In this document: positions 44,753 through 55,398 of the stretch, one piece after another
Layout of the letters: every line of letters begins with the position of its first letter
How positions within the stretch are numbered: position 1 is the stretch's first letter
Assembly (NCBI RefSeq): GCF_002095395.1
Contig: NZ_MJEI01000102.1
Coordinates: 113,458 to 177,457 of the forward strand
Source: Williamsia sp. 1135
Lineage (GTDB): Bacteria; Actinomycetota; Actinomycetes; Mycobacteriales; Mycobacteriaceae
Length of the DNA: 64,000 nt
Direction of reading: 5' to 3'
Program-made: the position numbers and the translations under genes
The notes under the pieces: generated by a model
What the model saw: the letters and a program-made list of their open reading frames with translations, nothing else
The model's database searches: none
What the model was told of the DNA's origin: nothing

Positions 44753-45400
44753 ATGCGTACTTCACGATCGACCCGGTCCACACTGGCGGCGTCCACTCTC
44801 GCAGTCGCCGCCGTCCTCGCCGTCGCAGGGTGCAGTGACGACGAGGGACACGACATGGATTCGATGTCCATGTCCGGTCACTCGATGACAAGCTCGGCCA
44901 CGGCGTCCACATCCACACAGACTTCGGCGCAGTTCAATTCCGCCGATGTCACGTTCGCGACCGATATGTACCCGCATCACGCCCAGGCCGTGGACATGGC
45001 CGAGCTGGTCCCTGATCGCAGTACCAACCCGAAGATCATCAGCCTGGCCCGCGCGATCAAAACCGCCCAGGGTCCGGAGATGGAGCAGTTGGCGCAGTGG
45101 CTGCAGGCCTGGGGCCAACCCGCTCCCTCGTCGTCGACGACCGACGACATGGGCGGTATGGACCACAGCGGTATGAGCGGAATGATGTCCGACCAGGACA
45201 TGGCGGATCTGAAGTCGAAATCCGGCTCCGAGTTCGACCAGGCTTGGCTGACCATGATGATCGACCATCACGAGGGTGCCGTCGAGATGGCCGGGGCCGA
45301 GGTTGCCGAAGGGGCCAACGCCGAGGCAAAGACAATGGCACAGAACATCATCACCAGCCAGCAGGCCGAAATCGGGACCATGAGGACACTGCAGAAGTAA
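44753..45400 (+). CDS. DUF305 copper-associated lipoprotein
   Basis: 215 residues. Lipobox VAGC about residue 26 gives a lipoprotein anchored outside the membrane. The mature protein starts with a Met/His-rich tract (DMDSMSMSGHSM). Two DUF305 metal-site motifs are visible: DMYPHHAQAVDMA (about 70-82) and MMIDHHEGAVEMA (about 170-182), with a Gly/Met-rich linker. DUF305 proteins accompany copper ATPases and are thought to bind Cu in the envelope. A hairpin terminator follows the gene, so the ATPase downstream has its own promoter. Confidence 0.85.
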   Translation: MRTSRSTRSTLAASTLAVAAVLAVAGCSDDEGHDMDSMSMSGHSMTSSATASTSTQTSAQFNSADVTFATDMYPHHAQAVDMAELVPDRSTNPKIISLARAIKTAQGPEMEQLAQWLQAWGQPAPSSSTTDDMGGMDHSGMSGMMSDQDMADLKSKSGSEFDQAWLTMMIDHHEGAVEMAGAEVAEGANAEAKTMAQNIITSQQAEIGTMRTLQK

Positions 45401-45416
45401 CACCGACACCGCGCGA

Positions 45417-45450
45417 CGGCCAGGAATCGCAGACCCGCGGTTCCTGGCCG
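45417..45450 (+). terminator. hairpin terminator after DUF305 gene
   Basis: Perfect 10-bp stem CGGCCAGGAA / TTCCTGGCCG with a 14-nt loop, 16 bp after the stop and 30 bp before the copper box of the ATPase gene. Confidence 0.7.
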
Positions 45451-45479
45451 CTTCGTGTGCGCCCACACCTGCTCGACAG

Positions 45480-45496
45480 ATACCCCTATGGGGTAT
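45480..45496. promoter_or_regulatory. copper box, perfect 17-bp palindrome
   Basis: ATACCCC-TAT-GGGGTAT ends 12 bases before the ATPase ATG and overlaps a TATACA that could be the -10. It fits a repressor that blocks the promoter until Cu(I) rises (CsoR or RicR). No such repressor gene is in the window. Because the -10 is so close to ATG 45509, the transcript may be leaderless. Confidence 0.75.
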
Positions 45497-45508
45497 ACAT
45501 TGACAATC

Positions 45509-47599
45509 ATGAGTACGCACAGCCAGCACCACACGATGCACGACGAGACCGTGAGCGGCACGTCCCCGCACGACCACATGGGACACGGCGATTCTGCGGG
45601 GCACGCTGATCATGTGGGCCAGTTCCGGCGACTGTTCTGGATCATGCTGGTGCTGGCCATTCCGGTTACCGTCGCCTCGAACATGTTCGCGATGATCGTC
45701 GGATACGAACTCCCCGACGTCCCGGGTCTCGTGTGGGTCTCCCCGGTGCTCGGCACCGTCATGTACGCCTGGGGCGGACGACCCTTCCTGGTCGGCGCGG
45801 TCGGTGAAATACGTTCCCGCGCACCAGGCATGATGCTACTCATCGCTCTGGCCATCACCGTGGCGTTCGTTGCGTCTTGGGGCGCGAGCCTGGATCTGCT
45901 CGATCACGGACTCGACTTCTGGTGGGAACTGGCCCTGTTGATCGTCATCATGCTGCTGGGGCACTGGATCGAGATGCGTTCGCTCGCCCAGACCACGTCG
46001 GCACTGGACTCACTGGCCGCGCTCCTCCCCGACGAAGCGGAACGCGTCGACGGTGAGCGGATCACCGTCGTCGCGCCGGCGGAACTGCTTGTGGGCGACA
46101 TCGTGATCGTCCGTCCCGGCGCCAACGTGCCCGCAGATGGGGTCATCGTCGACGGTGCCGCCGAGATGGACGAGTCGATGGTCACCGGCGAATCGCGGAC
46201 CGTCCGCCGGAGGGTCGGCGATCCGGTTGTCGCCGGAACCGTGGCCACCGATTCCGGCCTCCGGGTTCGGGTCACCGCCATCGGTGACGACACGACGTTG
46301 GCAGGCATTCGACGTCTGGTCACCGATGCCCAGAACTCGTCGTCACGGGCACAGCGACTCGCCGACACGGCCGCTGCCTGGCTGTTCTGGTTCGCCTTGA
46401 CGGCTGCGGTGATCACCGCGATCGTCTGGACCGCGCTCGGATCACCCGACGACGCGGTGGTCCGCACGATCACGGTGCTCGTGATCGCTTGCCCTCACGC
46501 CCTGGGTCTGGCCATTCCGCTCGTCGTCGCGATCGCCACCGAGCGCGCCGCCCGGGGCGGTGTCCTGATCAAGGACCGGCTGGCGCTGGAGTCGATGCGC
46601 ACCGTCGACGCGGTGCTCTTCGACAAGACCGGCACCCTGACCAAGGGTGAACCGGCCGTCACCGCCGTCGAACCTGCCTCGGGTTACAGCAGCGACACCG
46701 TGCTCGCGATGGCCGCGGCCGCTGAGGGCGACAGCGAACATCCCCTGGCCAGGGCCATCGTGAACGCCGCCACCCAGCGGGGACTCGCGGTGCCGGCGGC
46801 CACGGAGTTCGCATCGTCACCTGCAGTCGGTGTCAGTGCCACCGTCGGGCGCCATCGGGTGCAGGTCGGAGGCCCCCGGCTCCTCGACGAGACACATCAG
46901 GCCGAGCTCACCGTCGCCGACACCTGGCGGCAGGACGGCGCGATCATCCTGCACGTCCTGCAGGACGGCGAGGTGATAGGTGCCCTCGGACTGGCTGATG
47001 AGGTCCGGGCGGAGTCGCGGGAAGCCATCGATGCATTGCACGCGTTGAACATTCAGGTCGTGATGATCACCGGCGACGCCGAGGCCGTCGCACACACCGT
47101 CGCCACCGACCTCGGGATCGACCGGGTGTTCGCAGGGGTACGACCCGAGGACAAAGCAGCGAAAGTTCAGGAGCTGCAACGGGAAGGACGAAAAGTCGCC
47201 ATGGTCGGTGACGGTGTCAACGACGCGCCGGCACTCGCCCAGGCCGACGTCGGGATAGCAATCGGCGCCGGAACCGATGTCGCCGTTGCCGCCGCCGGTG
47301 TCATCTTGGCCGGTGACGATCCCCGGTCCGTACTCTCGGTCATTGAACTGTCCAAGGCGAGCTACCGCAAGATGAAGCAAAACCTCTGGTGGGCAGCGGG
47401 TTACAACCTGATCTCGGTACCGCTGGCCGCAGGAGTACTGGCGCCCATCGGGTTTGTGCTGCCCATGTCTGTCGGCGCGATCCTGATGTCGGCATCCACC
47501 GTTGTCGTCGCGCTCAATGCGCAGCTACTGCGGCGCCTCGACCTGCGACCAGAGGCAGCCATCACCAGGCGGTCGGGCCGGAAAGCCGGTGAGAATTGA
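45509..47599 (+). CDS. copB: CopB-type copper-exporting P1B ATPase
   Basis: 696 residues. Begins with a histidine-rich tail (HSQHHTMHDETV, HDHMGHGDSAGHADH) instead of a CxxC heavy-metal domain, the mark of the P1B-3/CopB group. Transmembrane motif is CPHALGLAIP (CPH, not CPC). Phosphorylation motif DKTGTLTKGEP, TGES loop VTGESRTV, and GDGVNDAPALAQADVGIAIGAGTDVA are intact. ATG 45509 is used; it has no Shine-Dalgarno. Exports copper (or silver) to the outside; with DUF305, DUF6153 and the two-component pair it forms a copper-detoxification region. It ends one base before the convergent permease stop. Confidence 0.93.
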   Translation: MSTHSQHHTMHDETVSGTSPHDHMGHGDSAGHADHVGQFRRLFWIMLVLAIPVTVASNMFAMIVGYELPDVPGLVWVSPVLGTVMYAWGGRPFLVGAVGEIRSRAPGMMLLIALAITVAFVASWGASLDLLDHGLDFWWELALLIVIMLLGHWIEMRSLAQTTSALDSLAALLPDEAERVDGERITVVAPAELLVGDIVIVRPGANVPADGVIVDGAAEMDESMVTGESRTVRRRVGDPVVAGTVATDSGLRVRVTAIGDDTTLAGIRRLVTDAQNSSSRAQRLADTAAAWLFWFALTAAVITAIVWTALGSPDDAVVRTITVLVIACPHALGLAIPLVVAIATERAARGGVLIKDRLALESMRTVDAVLFDKTGTLTKGEPAVTAVEPASGYSSDTVLAMAAAAEGDSEHPLARAIVNAATQRGLAVPAATEFASSPAVGVSATVGRHRVQVGGPRLLDETHQAELTVADTWRQDGAIILHVLQDGEVIGALGLADEVRAESREAIDALHALNIQVVMITGDAEAVAHTVATDLGIDRVFAGVRPEDKAAKVQELQREGRKVAMVGDGVNDAPALAQADVGIAIGAGTDVAVAAAGVILAGDDPRSVLSVIELSKASYRKMKQNLWWAAGYNLISVPLAAGVLAPIGFVLPMSVGAILMSASTVVVALNAQLLRRLDLRPEAAITRRSGRKAGEN

Positions 47600-49085
47600 T
47601 CAGTCGACCGGCTCAGGGTCGAGATGTACCGCGTCTCCGCCCGACGGTTCCGTTTCAAAGACCTCCCGGTTGAAGATCATCATTTTCACGAAATAGAGCC
47701 CGCCTGCCAGAACCAGCCCGAGCACTATCGCGACCGGGACACGAGCTTCCTCGGGTGTCACGAGAACGAAGATCGCTACTGCCACCCAGATCAACGCCAC
47801 GACAGCGACCGGCACTTCAGCGCGCCCGAGGCTGAATCCACCTTCCTTGACCTCTAGTCGTTTCCTCACCCACCAGGTACAAGATCACGATCCCGCCGTA
47901 GATGATGGCCGGCAGAACGGTACCCCCGACCAGTAACTCGATCAGGGCATCACCGGGAAGCGCGAGCATGAGCACGACGCCGATCAGTAGGACGAGGATC
48001 GTCGCGGAAACCGGGGTCTGCGTGCGAGGATTCACTTTCCGCAGCAACTTGTGAGCCGGAAAGCGCCCATCTCGAGCCATGGCAAACGCCTGCCGCGAGC
48101 ACGCAGCCATCACCACCATCCCGCCCCCGAAGATCGCAAACACGATGACCGCCAGCAGGATCCGCTCCGCCACCGGTCCGAGTTGATCTCGGATGATGGC
48201 CGCGACCGGCGAACTGTCGGCGCTCACCTTCTCCACATCTTCGATCGCGACGGTCAGTGCGATCAGGAACACCAGTCCGGCAATTGCGGCGGCGAGGACC
48301 GAACCGACGATCGCGCGCGGGACACTGCGGAACGGGTCTTTGGCCTCCTCGGCGAGATTGGCCGCCGAGTCGAATCCAACCAGCGTGGTCATCCCCATCA
48401 ACATGCCGGCCATCAAACCGCCACCGATCGCGAAGTAGTTGGCCTCACCCTCTGTGACCCCACGCGAGGTCAGATTGCCGACATCGCCGCTGCTGGTGAA
48501 GACCACCACCGCCGCCAACGCGAGCACCAAGATGACAACGATCCCGATCTCTGCCGCCACCACACCCGATGTGATCAAGCCGAGCAGTCGCGTCGAGGCG
48601 ATCACCATCACCACCTGGATGATCATGACCACCACCGTGATGATCCGGGCGGTGTCCTCGTTCGCATCCATCCCGACCAGCGGCATGAACGCCTGACTCG
48701 CCAGCGCGCTGTCCATCGCCACGACTGCGGTGGCCAGGTACCAGAAGGTGAGCCATCCGAACAGCCACCCGACCTTGGGATTGGCCAGCCGGGAGGCCCA
48801 CTGGTACGAGGACCCGCTCAACGCGATCCGGGCGGCGAACTGGGCCACCACCAGCGCGACCAACGTCTGCCCGATCGCGGCGATCACCCACAGCCAGATT
48901 CCGACCGGGCCGGCAGTGGTCAACACCTGCCCGTACGTGGCGAAAACGCCCACCGCCACCGAGATGAACGCGAACGAGATCGCGAAAACCTGGAAACCTC
49001 CGAGGGTTCGCTTCAGCTCGGTGGCGGGGCCGCCGGCTTGCGGCGCATTGTTCGAAGTCGGGTCGTCAGCCAGGGACTGTGCCAC
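47600..49085 (-). pseudogene. APC-superfamily amino-acid permease 1, one-base frameshift
   Basis: Reads as a 12-helix amino-acid/polyamine permease (GVFATYGQVLTTAGPVGIWLW, TLVGFDSAANLAEEAKDPFRSVPRAIVGS, ACSRQAFAMARDGRFPAH). It runs off-frame after ILYLV at about 47869-47871 and continues in the next frame with RKRLEVKEGGFSLGR to FNREVFETEPSGGDAV. An extra G (CCC on this strand) explains it; without it the product is 494 residues, exactly the length of the intact paralog at 60520. Probably imports an amine or amino acid. Homologous throughout to permease 2, including a shared upstream motif. Confidence 0.85.
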
Positions 49086-49149
49086 CTTGGGACCTCACCT
49101 TGTGTTGTGGAGGGCATCCCGCGCCAGGCGGTCGGAACGTAGACCAAAG

Positions 49150-49165
49150 GCTAACCCGACTTACG
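49150..49165 (-). promoter_or_regulatory. 16-nt motif shared upstream of both permease genes
   Basis: CGTAAGTCGGGTTAGC on the minus strand, 65-80 bp before permease 1's start. Identical to 60442-60457 on the plus strand before permease 2. Candidate operator or promoter element. Confidence 0.5.
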
Positions 49166-49286
49166 CTCCCAGATCAGACGAAGCGTCGTTTTGGCGATGC
49201 TCGATGTGGTCTTTGGTCCGCACGACAGCACGTCATCGGAAGTCGCGCCGATTCGGCCACGTCCCGCGTCACAAATGGAATAGCAT

Positions 49287-49302
49287 CCAGACACATGTCT
49301 GG
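49287..49302. promoter_or_regulatory. palindrome overlapping the thiolase start
   Basis: CCAGACA-CA-TGTCTGG, a perfect 7-bp dyad whose centre contains the ATG at 49295. Candidate repressor site. Confidence 0.5.
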
Positions 49303-50855
49303 AAATGCTCGCGGTGGGCCGTATTCCACACTCGCGCCGACGACACCGGTGATCGTCGGGGTCGGTCAGTGGACGCGACGCCCCGAAGGGACCAGCCCAG
49401 CGCCGGAGCCTGCGGCGATGATGGCCGAGTCGCTACGACGGGCCGCAGACGACACCGGCGGCGATCAGGCGCGGGTTCTTCGTGAGGCCACCGGGTTGTG
49501 GACCGTGGAAACTGCGAGTTGGCGCTATCGGAACGCACCGATGACAGTTGCGGAGTTCCTGGGGATCGCGCCGCCACGCCATCTCTCGTCACCTCCGCAA
49601 CCGGAGGTGAGCAACCGCAGGCTCTCGTCAATCGAGCAGCCCTGTCCATCGCGGCGGGCGACCACGACATCGTCCTCATCACCGGTGGTGAGACCTTCCG
49701 CTCGATGCGGTCTGCGGGTTCGACAGGCGTCGGACTGCCGTGGACCGAGCAATCCGACTCGGTTCCTGCCGCCGAGACTGAGCCGGACCCTCATGCTGAC
49801 GCCTCCCACCCCTGCGAACTCGCCGTCGGCGCCGTGCTGCCGACCGACTACTACCCACTGTTCGAGAATGCGTTACGCGGCGCGAGCGGAAGGACGATCG
49901 CCGAGCACCAGTCCACACTCGGCGCGCTGTGGCACAACTTTTCGTCAGTGGCACAGTCAAATCCCCACGCCTGGAACCCGATCGACGCGAGCGCCCACCA
50001 GATCGCGACCGTGGGTGTCGACAACCGCATGATCAGCTTTCCGTACACAAAGCTGCTCAATTCGAACATCTGGGTCGATATGGCCGCGGCCATCGTTCTC
50101 TGTTCCGTTGACAAGGCGCGAAGTCTGGGCATACCGGCCGACAGGTGGGTCTTTCCCATCGCTCGGCGCAGAGCCACGACCATTGGTTCGTCACCGAGCG
50201 CGACGAACTCCATCGGTCGGACGCGATCGAACTGAACGGCCGATCTGCACTGAACGCGGCGGGGATCGACATCGACGACGTTGTCTACCTCGATCTGTAC
50301 TCCTGCTTTCCGTCCGCCGTGCAGGTCGCAGTCAATGCACTCGGACTCCCGCTCCTCGACCCCGACCGGCCGCTCACCGTCACCGGTGGCCTCACATTCG
50401 GCGGAGGGCCCGGGAACAACTACGGCACGCACGCACTCGCGACGATGACCGAGACGCTGCGCAAGGACCCGGGTGCTGTGGGCATGGTGACCTCGAACGG
50501 CATGTTTCTCACGAAGCACGCCGTCGCCCTGTACTCGACGACGCCACCCCGCGACGAGTTCAGGGTGACCTCTCCCCAACTTGCCGTCAATGCACGTCCG
50601 CGCCGCGTTCCGACCGAACACTATAGCGGCACAGTTCAATTGGAGACCTTCACCGTTCGACACGATCAACAGGGCCTTCCGGAGCGGGCGATCATCGTCG
50701 GGCGCACCGGCGACGGGGCACGGACGTGGAGTCGCTCATCGGACCAAGGCCTGATGGCCGCACTCGAAACCGAGGACCTGCTCGGCCATTCCATGCGAAT
50801 GGCCGATGGCCACGTGGAGGAGATCAGCGCGGTGTCACGAGAGGGGTTGTTCTGA
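49295..50855 (+). pseudogene. acetyl-CoA acetyltransferase/thiolase-like protein, two frameshifts
   Basis: The assembled product is about 520 residues, the length of mycobacterial SCP2/thiolase-like acetyltransferases. N-terminus VIVGVGQWTRRPEG; then VTSATGGEQPQALVNRAALSIAAGDHDIVLITGGETFRS; then SHDHWFVTERDELHRS and LTFGGGPGNNYGTHALATM (the C-terminal thiolase glycine loop). One base is missing near 49584-49588, between APPRHL and LVTSATGG, and one near 50150-50155, between FPIA and QSHDHWF. Each open piece is conserved. Probably acts on acyl-CoA in lipid or steroid-type metabolism. It is coupled to the DUF3556 gene by a TGATG overlap. Confidence 0.8.
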
Positions 50856-52588
50856 TGGGTTTCCTCAAACCCGATCTGCCGGTCGTCGACCTGGCCGAAT
50901 GGAGTAAAGGAACTCGGGCGGAAAAGATCCGTCCGATGGCGAAACACTGGGCCGAGATAGGTTTTGGTACACCGGTGGTGCTCCATCTGTTCTACGTGGT
51001 CAAGATCGTTCTGTACGTCCTGGTGGGCTGGCTCCTCGTACTCACCACCGACGGGATCGACGGTTTCACCAACGTCGGCGCCTGGTGGACCGAGCCGATC
51101 GTCTTCCAGAAGATAGTGCTGTACACAATGCTCTTCGAGGTCGTCGGACTCGGATGCGGCTTCGGACCTCTCAACAATCGCTTCTTCCCACCACTCGGAT
51201 CCATCCTGTACTGGTTGCGTCCCAGCACCATTCGGCAGCCGCCGTGGCCCACGCGAGTTCCGTTGACGGCCGGTGACACCCGCACCCCCGTGGACGTGGT
51301 GCTCTACGCGGCGCTCCTGGTGATGATCACGATCGCGCTGTTCTCGAACGGCACCGGCCCGATACCAGCGCTCGACAGCGCAGTCGGCACGCTGCCCATG
51401 TGGCTGATCGCGGTCATCGTCGTCATCTTGGTGCTGGTCGGCCTACGCGACAAGACCATCTTCCTGGCCGCTCGCGGCGAGGTCTACGCGACACTGACAG
51501 TGACATTCCTGTTCAGTGGCGTCGACATGATCGTCGCGGCCAAGCTCGTCTTCCTGGTGATCTGGATCGGGGCGGCAACGTCAAAACTCAACAAGCACTT
51601 TCCTTTTGTGATGGCGACGATGATGTCGAACAGTCCGGTCATCAGAACGCGCCGCCTCAAACGGAAGTTCTTCGAACACTTTCCCGACGATCTGAGGCCC
51701 GGCAGACTCGCGCGTATTTTCGCCCACGTGTCCACCGCGATCGAGATGCTCGTTCCTCTGCTTCTGTTCTTCTCGGGCGGCGGATGGCTGACGGCGGTGG
51801 CAGGCGACCATCATGATCTGCTTTCACCTGGGGATCCTCACGGCCATACCGATGGGAGTTCCGCTGGAATGGAACGTCTTCATGATCTTTGGGGTGATCA
51901 CCCTGTTCATCGGCCATGCCGAGACAGGCCTGTCCGATGTCGACAACCCTGTGCCGGTGGCAATCCTGTTCGTCGTCGTCGCCGGTATCGTCGTCCTGGG
52001 AAACCTGTTCCCGATCAAGGTCTCGTTCCTCTTCGGCATGCGGTACTACGCGGGCAACTGGGACACCACGCTCTGGTGCGTCAAACCTTCTGCGTCCCAG
52101 AAGATCGAAGACGGATCATCTCCATCGCCGCGATGCCTGCCGCACAGTTGGAGCGCGTGTACGGCAAGGAAGGCGCGCAGATACCGCTGTATCTGGGGTA
52201 CGCGTTCCGTGCGATGAACACTCACGGCCGCGCCCTGTTCACTCTCGCTCATCGCGCCATGGCCGGCCATCCCGAGGAGAGTTACGTGCTCACCGACGGT
52301 GAACGAATCTGCAGCATGGCCATGGGCTGGAACTTCGGCGATGGACACCTGAGCAACGAACAACTCATCGAAGCTCTGCAAGAGCGTTGCCACTTCGAAC
52401 CCGGGGAGGTCCGGATCGTGTTGCTGGACGCCCAGCCCATCCACAAATCGACTCAGGCCTACCGGTTGGTCGATGCAGCGACCGGCGAGTTCGAACGCGG
52501 CTCGGTGCAGGTGGCCGACATGGTGACGCGCCAGCCGTGGGACGACACGGTGCCGATCCGAGTCGACAGCGGGCAATCTGTGCGTTGA
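50855..52588 (+). pseudogene. DUF3556 transmembrane protein, two compensating frameshifts
   Basis: Overall length 578 codons, but two internal shifts. The first frame ends its sense at WLTAVAGDHHDL near 51798. The correct sequence continues in the other frame: TIMICFHLGILTAIPMGVPLEWNVFMIFGVITLFIGHAETGLSDV...GNLFPIKVSFLFGMRYYAGNWDTTLWCVKPSASQKIED. It returns at about 52112 with RIISIAAMPAAQLERVYGKEGAQIP. Removing one base near 51798-51800 and adding one near 52111-52113 restores it. The protein has several helices and the DUF3556 signature PMGVPLEWNVFMIFG. The family is of unknown function in Mycobacteriales. It is coupled to the upstream thiolase gene. Confidence 0.78.
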
Positions 52589-52715
52589 TCCCGGGACTGC
52601 CCTGGCAGTTTTGCTTGATCTCTCGACACCCACGTACCGGGGGCCGCTAAGCTGTGCGAGTGCACAGCAATTCTGGTGAACCCCAGAATCCAGCAACGGC
52701 CGGACGAACACACCC

Positions 52716-52907
52716 ATGAAGATCAAGGCCGACTTTGACCTCTGCGAGTCCAACGGCGTCTGCGTGGGCATGGCTCCAGATGTGTTCGATCTCGACGATG
52801 ACGACTACCTGGTCGTCCTGCAATCCGACGTTCCGGACGATCGGCGCGAGGAAATGCGGCTCGTGGTCACCAGCTGCCCGAAGTCGGCGCTGACGATCGA
52901 GGACTGA
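52716..52907 (+). CDS. [3Fe-4S]-type ferredoxin
   Basis: 63 residues. Cys10 and Cys16 in CESNGVC and Cys54 in TSCPKSAL fit a C-x5-C-xn-C-P cluster, with the acidic surface (DVFDLDDDD) typical of P450-associated ferredoxins of Streptomyces and mycobacteria. It transfers single electrons to a monooxygenase. No P450 gene is in the window, so its partner lies elsewhere. Start ATG 52716. Confidence 0.87.
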   Translation: MKIKADFDLCESNGVCVGMAPDVFDLDDDDYLVVLQSDVPDDRREEMRLVVTSCPKSALTIED

Positions 52908-53026
52908 GCGCCACCCAGGTCCGCCAGAGCGTCATACACGCCGTCACGGTGGGCCCAGATGGTGTTCGGGTGTACTAATGCTCAGGGAAGCACCTTCCAC
53001 TTGGTATTCGGATCTGAGAGGCCACC

Positions 53027-53959
53027 ATGAGCACCCTCGCCCATCGACCCGAAGCCGGCGGATTTCACGAGGGCGAACTGGCGGTGCAACGTCGCGCCGG
53101 GGTCAGCGCGCAGGCGGCCCGACTCGAGGGCATGCTCGATCCCGGGGAACTCAGTGGCGGTCTCGCCCAGTTCCTCAGCGTACGAACATTCGCCGCCATC
53201 ACCGCCCGCGACGCCGCAGGCACTCTCTGGACTTCACCGTTGGCCGGCGCGCCCGGTTTCCTCGCGGCCCTGACGCCGACGACTCTGACCATCGCCGGCT
53301 CCCCCGCCCCCGGCGACCCGTTGCATCAGCTCGCACCCGAGCAACCCGTCGGCCTCTTGGTCATCGACTTCGCGACCCGGCGGCGGATCCGCATCAACGG
53401 AACCCTGACCCGCGCAACGGAAAGTGGTCTTTCCATCACCGTCGAACAGGCCTACGGCAACTGCCCCAAGTACATTGCGCATCGGGATCTGAGAATCACG
53501 AGCGGTCCCCTCAGCAACGCGGACGCTCGCCACGGTCGGAGCCCGGGCTCCGCCGACCGTGACCTGATCCGCACCGCGGACACGTTGCTTCTGGGCAGCA
53601 CCCACCCGACGCGCGGCATCGACACCTCGCACCGCGGCGGACCGTCAGGCTTCGTGCGTCTCGACGACCTCGACCAGCTGTGGTGGCCCGACTACCCCGG
53701 CAACAACATGTTCAACACGCTGGGAACCTTCGAGGTCGATCCTGCGGCCGCACTGCTGTTCGTCGACTTCGCCACCGGCCGGGCCTTGCACATCAGCGGC
53801 AACGCCCGCACCGAATGGTCGGCGCAGGCGGGTATACCCGGCGACGATGGGCATACCGGCCGACGAACCGTGGTCAGCATCGACCACGTGGTGAGCCGGG
53901 CCACCGAGCTGCGCGCCGGGCCGGCCGAATCTTACCCACGCAACCCACCGATCAGCTGA
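53027..53959 (+). CDS. pyridoxamine-5'-phosphate-oxidase-like FMN-binding protein
   Basis: 310 residues. The two halves have split-barrel features: RTFAAITARDAAGTLWTSPLAGAPGFL in the first; GTFEVDPAAALLFVDFATGRALHISGNARTEWSAQ in the second, with the DLDQLWWPDYPGNNMFNTLGTF segment between. This is the layout of the large actinobacterial PNPOx-like proteins that bind FMN, F420 or heme. It is probably an oxidoreductase; its substrate is unknown. It ends 15 bp before the convergent DUF1254/1214 gene. Confidence 0.78.
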   Translation: MSTLAHRPEAGGFHEGELAVQRRAGVSAQAARLEGMLDPGELSGGLAQFLSVRTFAAITARDAAGTLWTSPLAGAPGFLAALTPTTLTIAGSPAPGDPLHQLAPEQPVGLLVIDFATRRRIRINGTLTRATESGLSITVEQAYGNCPKYIAHRDLRITSGPLSNADARHGRSPGSADRDLIRTADTLLLGSTHPTRGIDTSHRGGPSGFVRLDDLDQLWWPDYPGNNMFNTLGTFEVDPAAALLFVDFATGRALHISGNARTEWSAQAGIPGDDGHTGRRTVVSIDHVVSRATELRAGPAESYPRNPPIS

Positions 53960-53974
53960 GTCCGGCGATCGTCG

Positions 53975-55398
53975 CTACTGCACTTCTTCGACTTCACCAG
54001 GTTGCCACGACTTGTCGAACCATGACTCGAGGGGTCCGTAGATCCGCAGTATGGGAAACCAGCTTTTCCCGGGAACGGTCTGCACCCAGTTGTTCTCGCG
54101 CCCTTCCGGCGCCGCTGGGCCGAACCAGAGCACGATCGACCCGTCGGTTTCGGGTGTGACGGTGCCGCTCAGACTCATCACGCTCGGGTGCGGGTTGTCG
54201 GTACACAGCAGGGACCGCGTCTGGGTGTCGTAGATGTCCAGCGACCAAAAGTTTTTTGCAGGTGGGTTGGGCGGCAGCACGAGACGATAGGTGTTGGCGC
54301 CGTTCAATATCTGGCCACGGGCGTCCTGAGCTGTGTACGTGTACGCCGATCCTGCTCCGACCTGTGCATGCGCCATTGCAGGAGTGATGACCGTTGCTAC
54401 GTAGTGGAACAGGGTTCGCGCATCGAGGAGCCTGGCATCATCCTTGATGAACTCGTAACTGCCACCGACGAATCCGTCCTTCCACGAGCCTTCCGCGAAG
54501 GTGAAGTTGTCCCGATTGCGAGGGAAGTAGACAAGCGCACGACTCATACCGGCGGCGGTGCGGGCGGCGGAATCGAGAATGGCGCGCAGCCGTTCGTCCG
54601 GTGCGAAGGTCTGCCCGTGGACGATGCCGATCGCTGCGAGTTGTCCTGCACGCTCTGGATCCAACGAGCCGGGCGGCTCCTCTTGGACGAGCTCGTCGAT
54701 TTCCTCGAAGAAGCTGAAGTCATTGGAATGCACGGTGTTGAAGACTTGTTCGGCGATGTTCACGTAGACGAGATCCGGTGGGCTCAGCGCATCAGAGAGA
54801 CGATAGACGCGTGCTTGTCTGATCGCCTCGACACCAGCGAGGGCCCTGAGGACGACCCAGATGGTGAACGTGTCACTGCGATGGGTGTAGTAGCCATCAG
54901 GTTCGTCGCCGTCGTATCCCGGCGGTAGGAACAGGTACTTTCCACCCTCCCCTTTGTCCTGACCGGCCAACCCCATGTCCGCGATGTAGCGGAACCAGAG
55001 TTGTCGACGACGCACAGCGACTTGGTGGGTGGTTCGATGACAACCGGGCCGTCGCGAAGGTCGATGAACATGACGCCGTACGCCGTCGATGTGTTCGGGG
55101 TCAGAAAAAACGATCCCGAGTTCGCTCTCGGGTCGGTGATCCCGAGGACACTGAGGCCATCGATTCCGACGCTGCGAAAACCGCGACGCATCGCGACGAG
55201 TGATGCGCCGGGAACGGTGTTGAGGAACACGTCGACGCCGCGGAAATAGTCCAAGCCGTCATACAGGGTGCGGGTGGTCTCGGGCGTTGGCACCCCGTCG
55301 AAGAATTCGTAGGTTCCCAGCGGTGTCTCGACACGATCGGGCACACCGATCGTCGTGAGCGCCGACCGCAGGTCGGGCGTGTCCACAGATTCATCCAT
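53975..55398 (-). pseudogene. DUF1254/DUF1214 protein, one frameshift
   Basis: From ATG 55398 the DUF1254 part (YEFFDGVPTPETTRTLYDGLDYFRGVDVFLNTVPGASLVAMRRGF, ITDPRANSGSFFLTPNTSTAYG) runs to PPTKSLCVVDN near 55008, then is out of frame. The rest continues in the neighbouring frame with LWFRYIADMGLAGQDKGEGGKYLFLPPGYDGDEP and a C-terminal DUF1214 part with YRLVLPPNPPAKNFWSLDIYDTQTRSLLCTDNPHPSVMS. One missing base near 55008 joins them, giving about 474 residues. The biochemical role is unclear; many members are secreted or membrane-associated. Confidence 0.83.
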
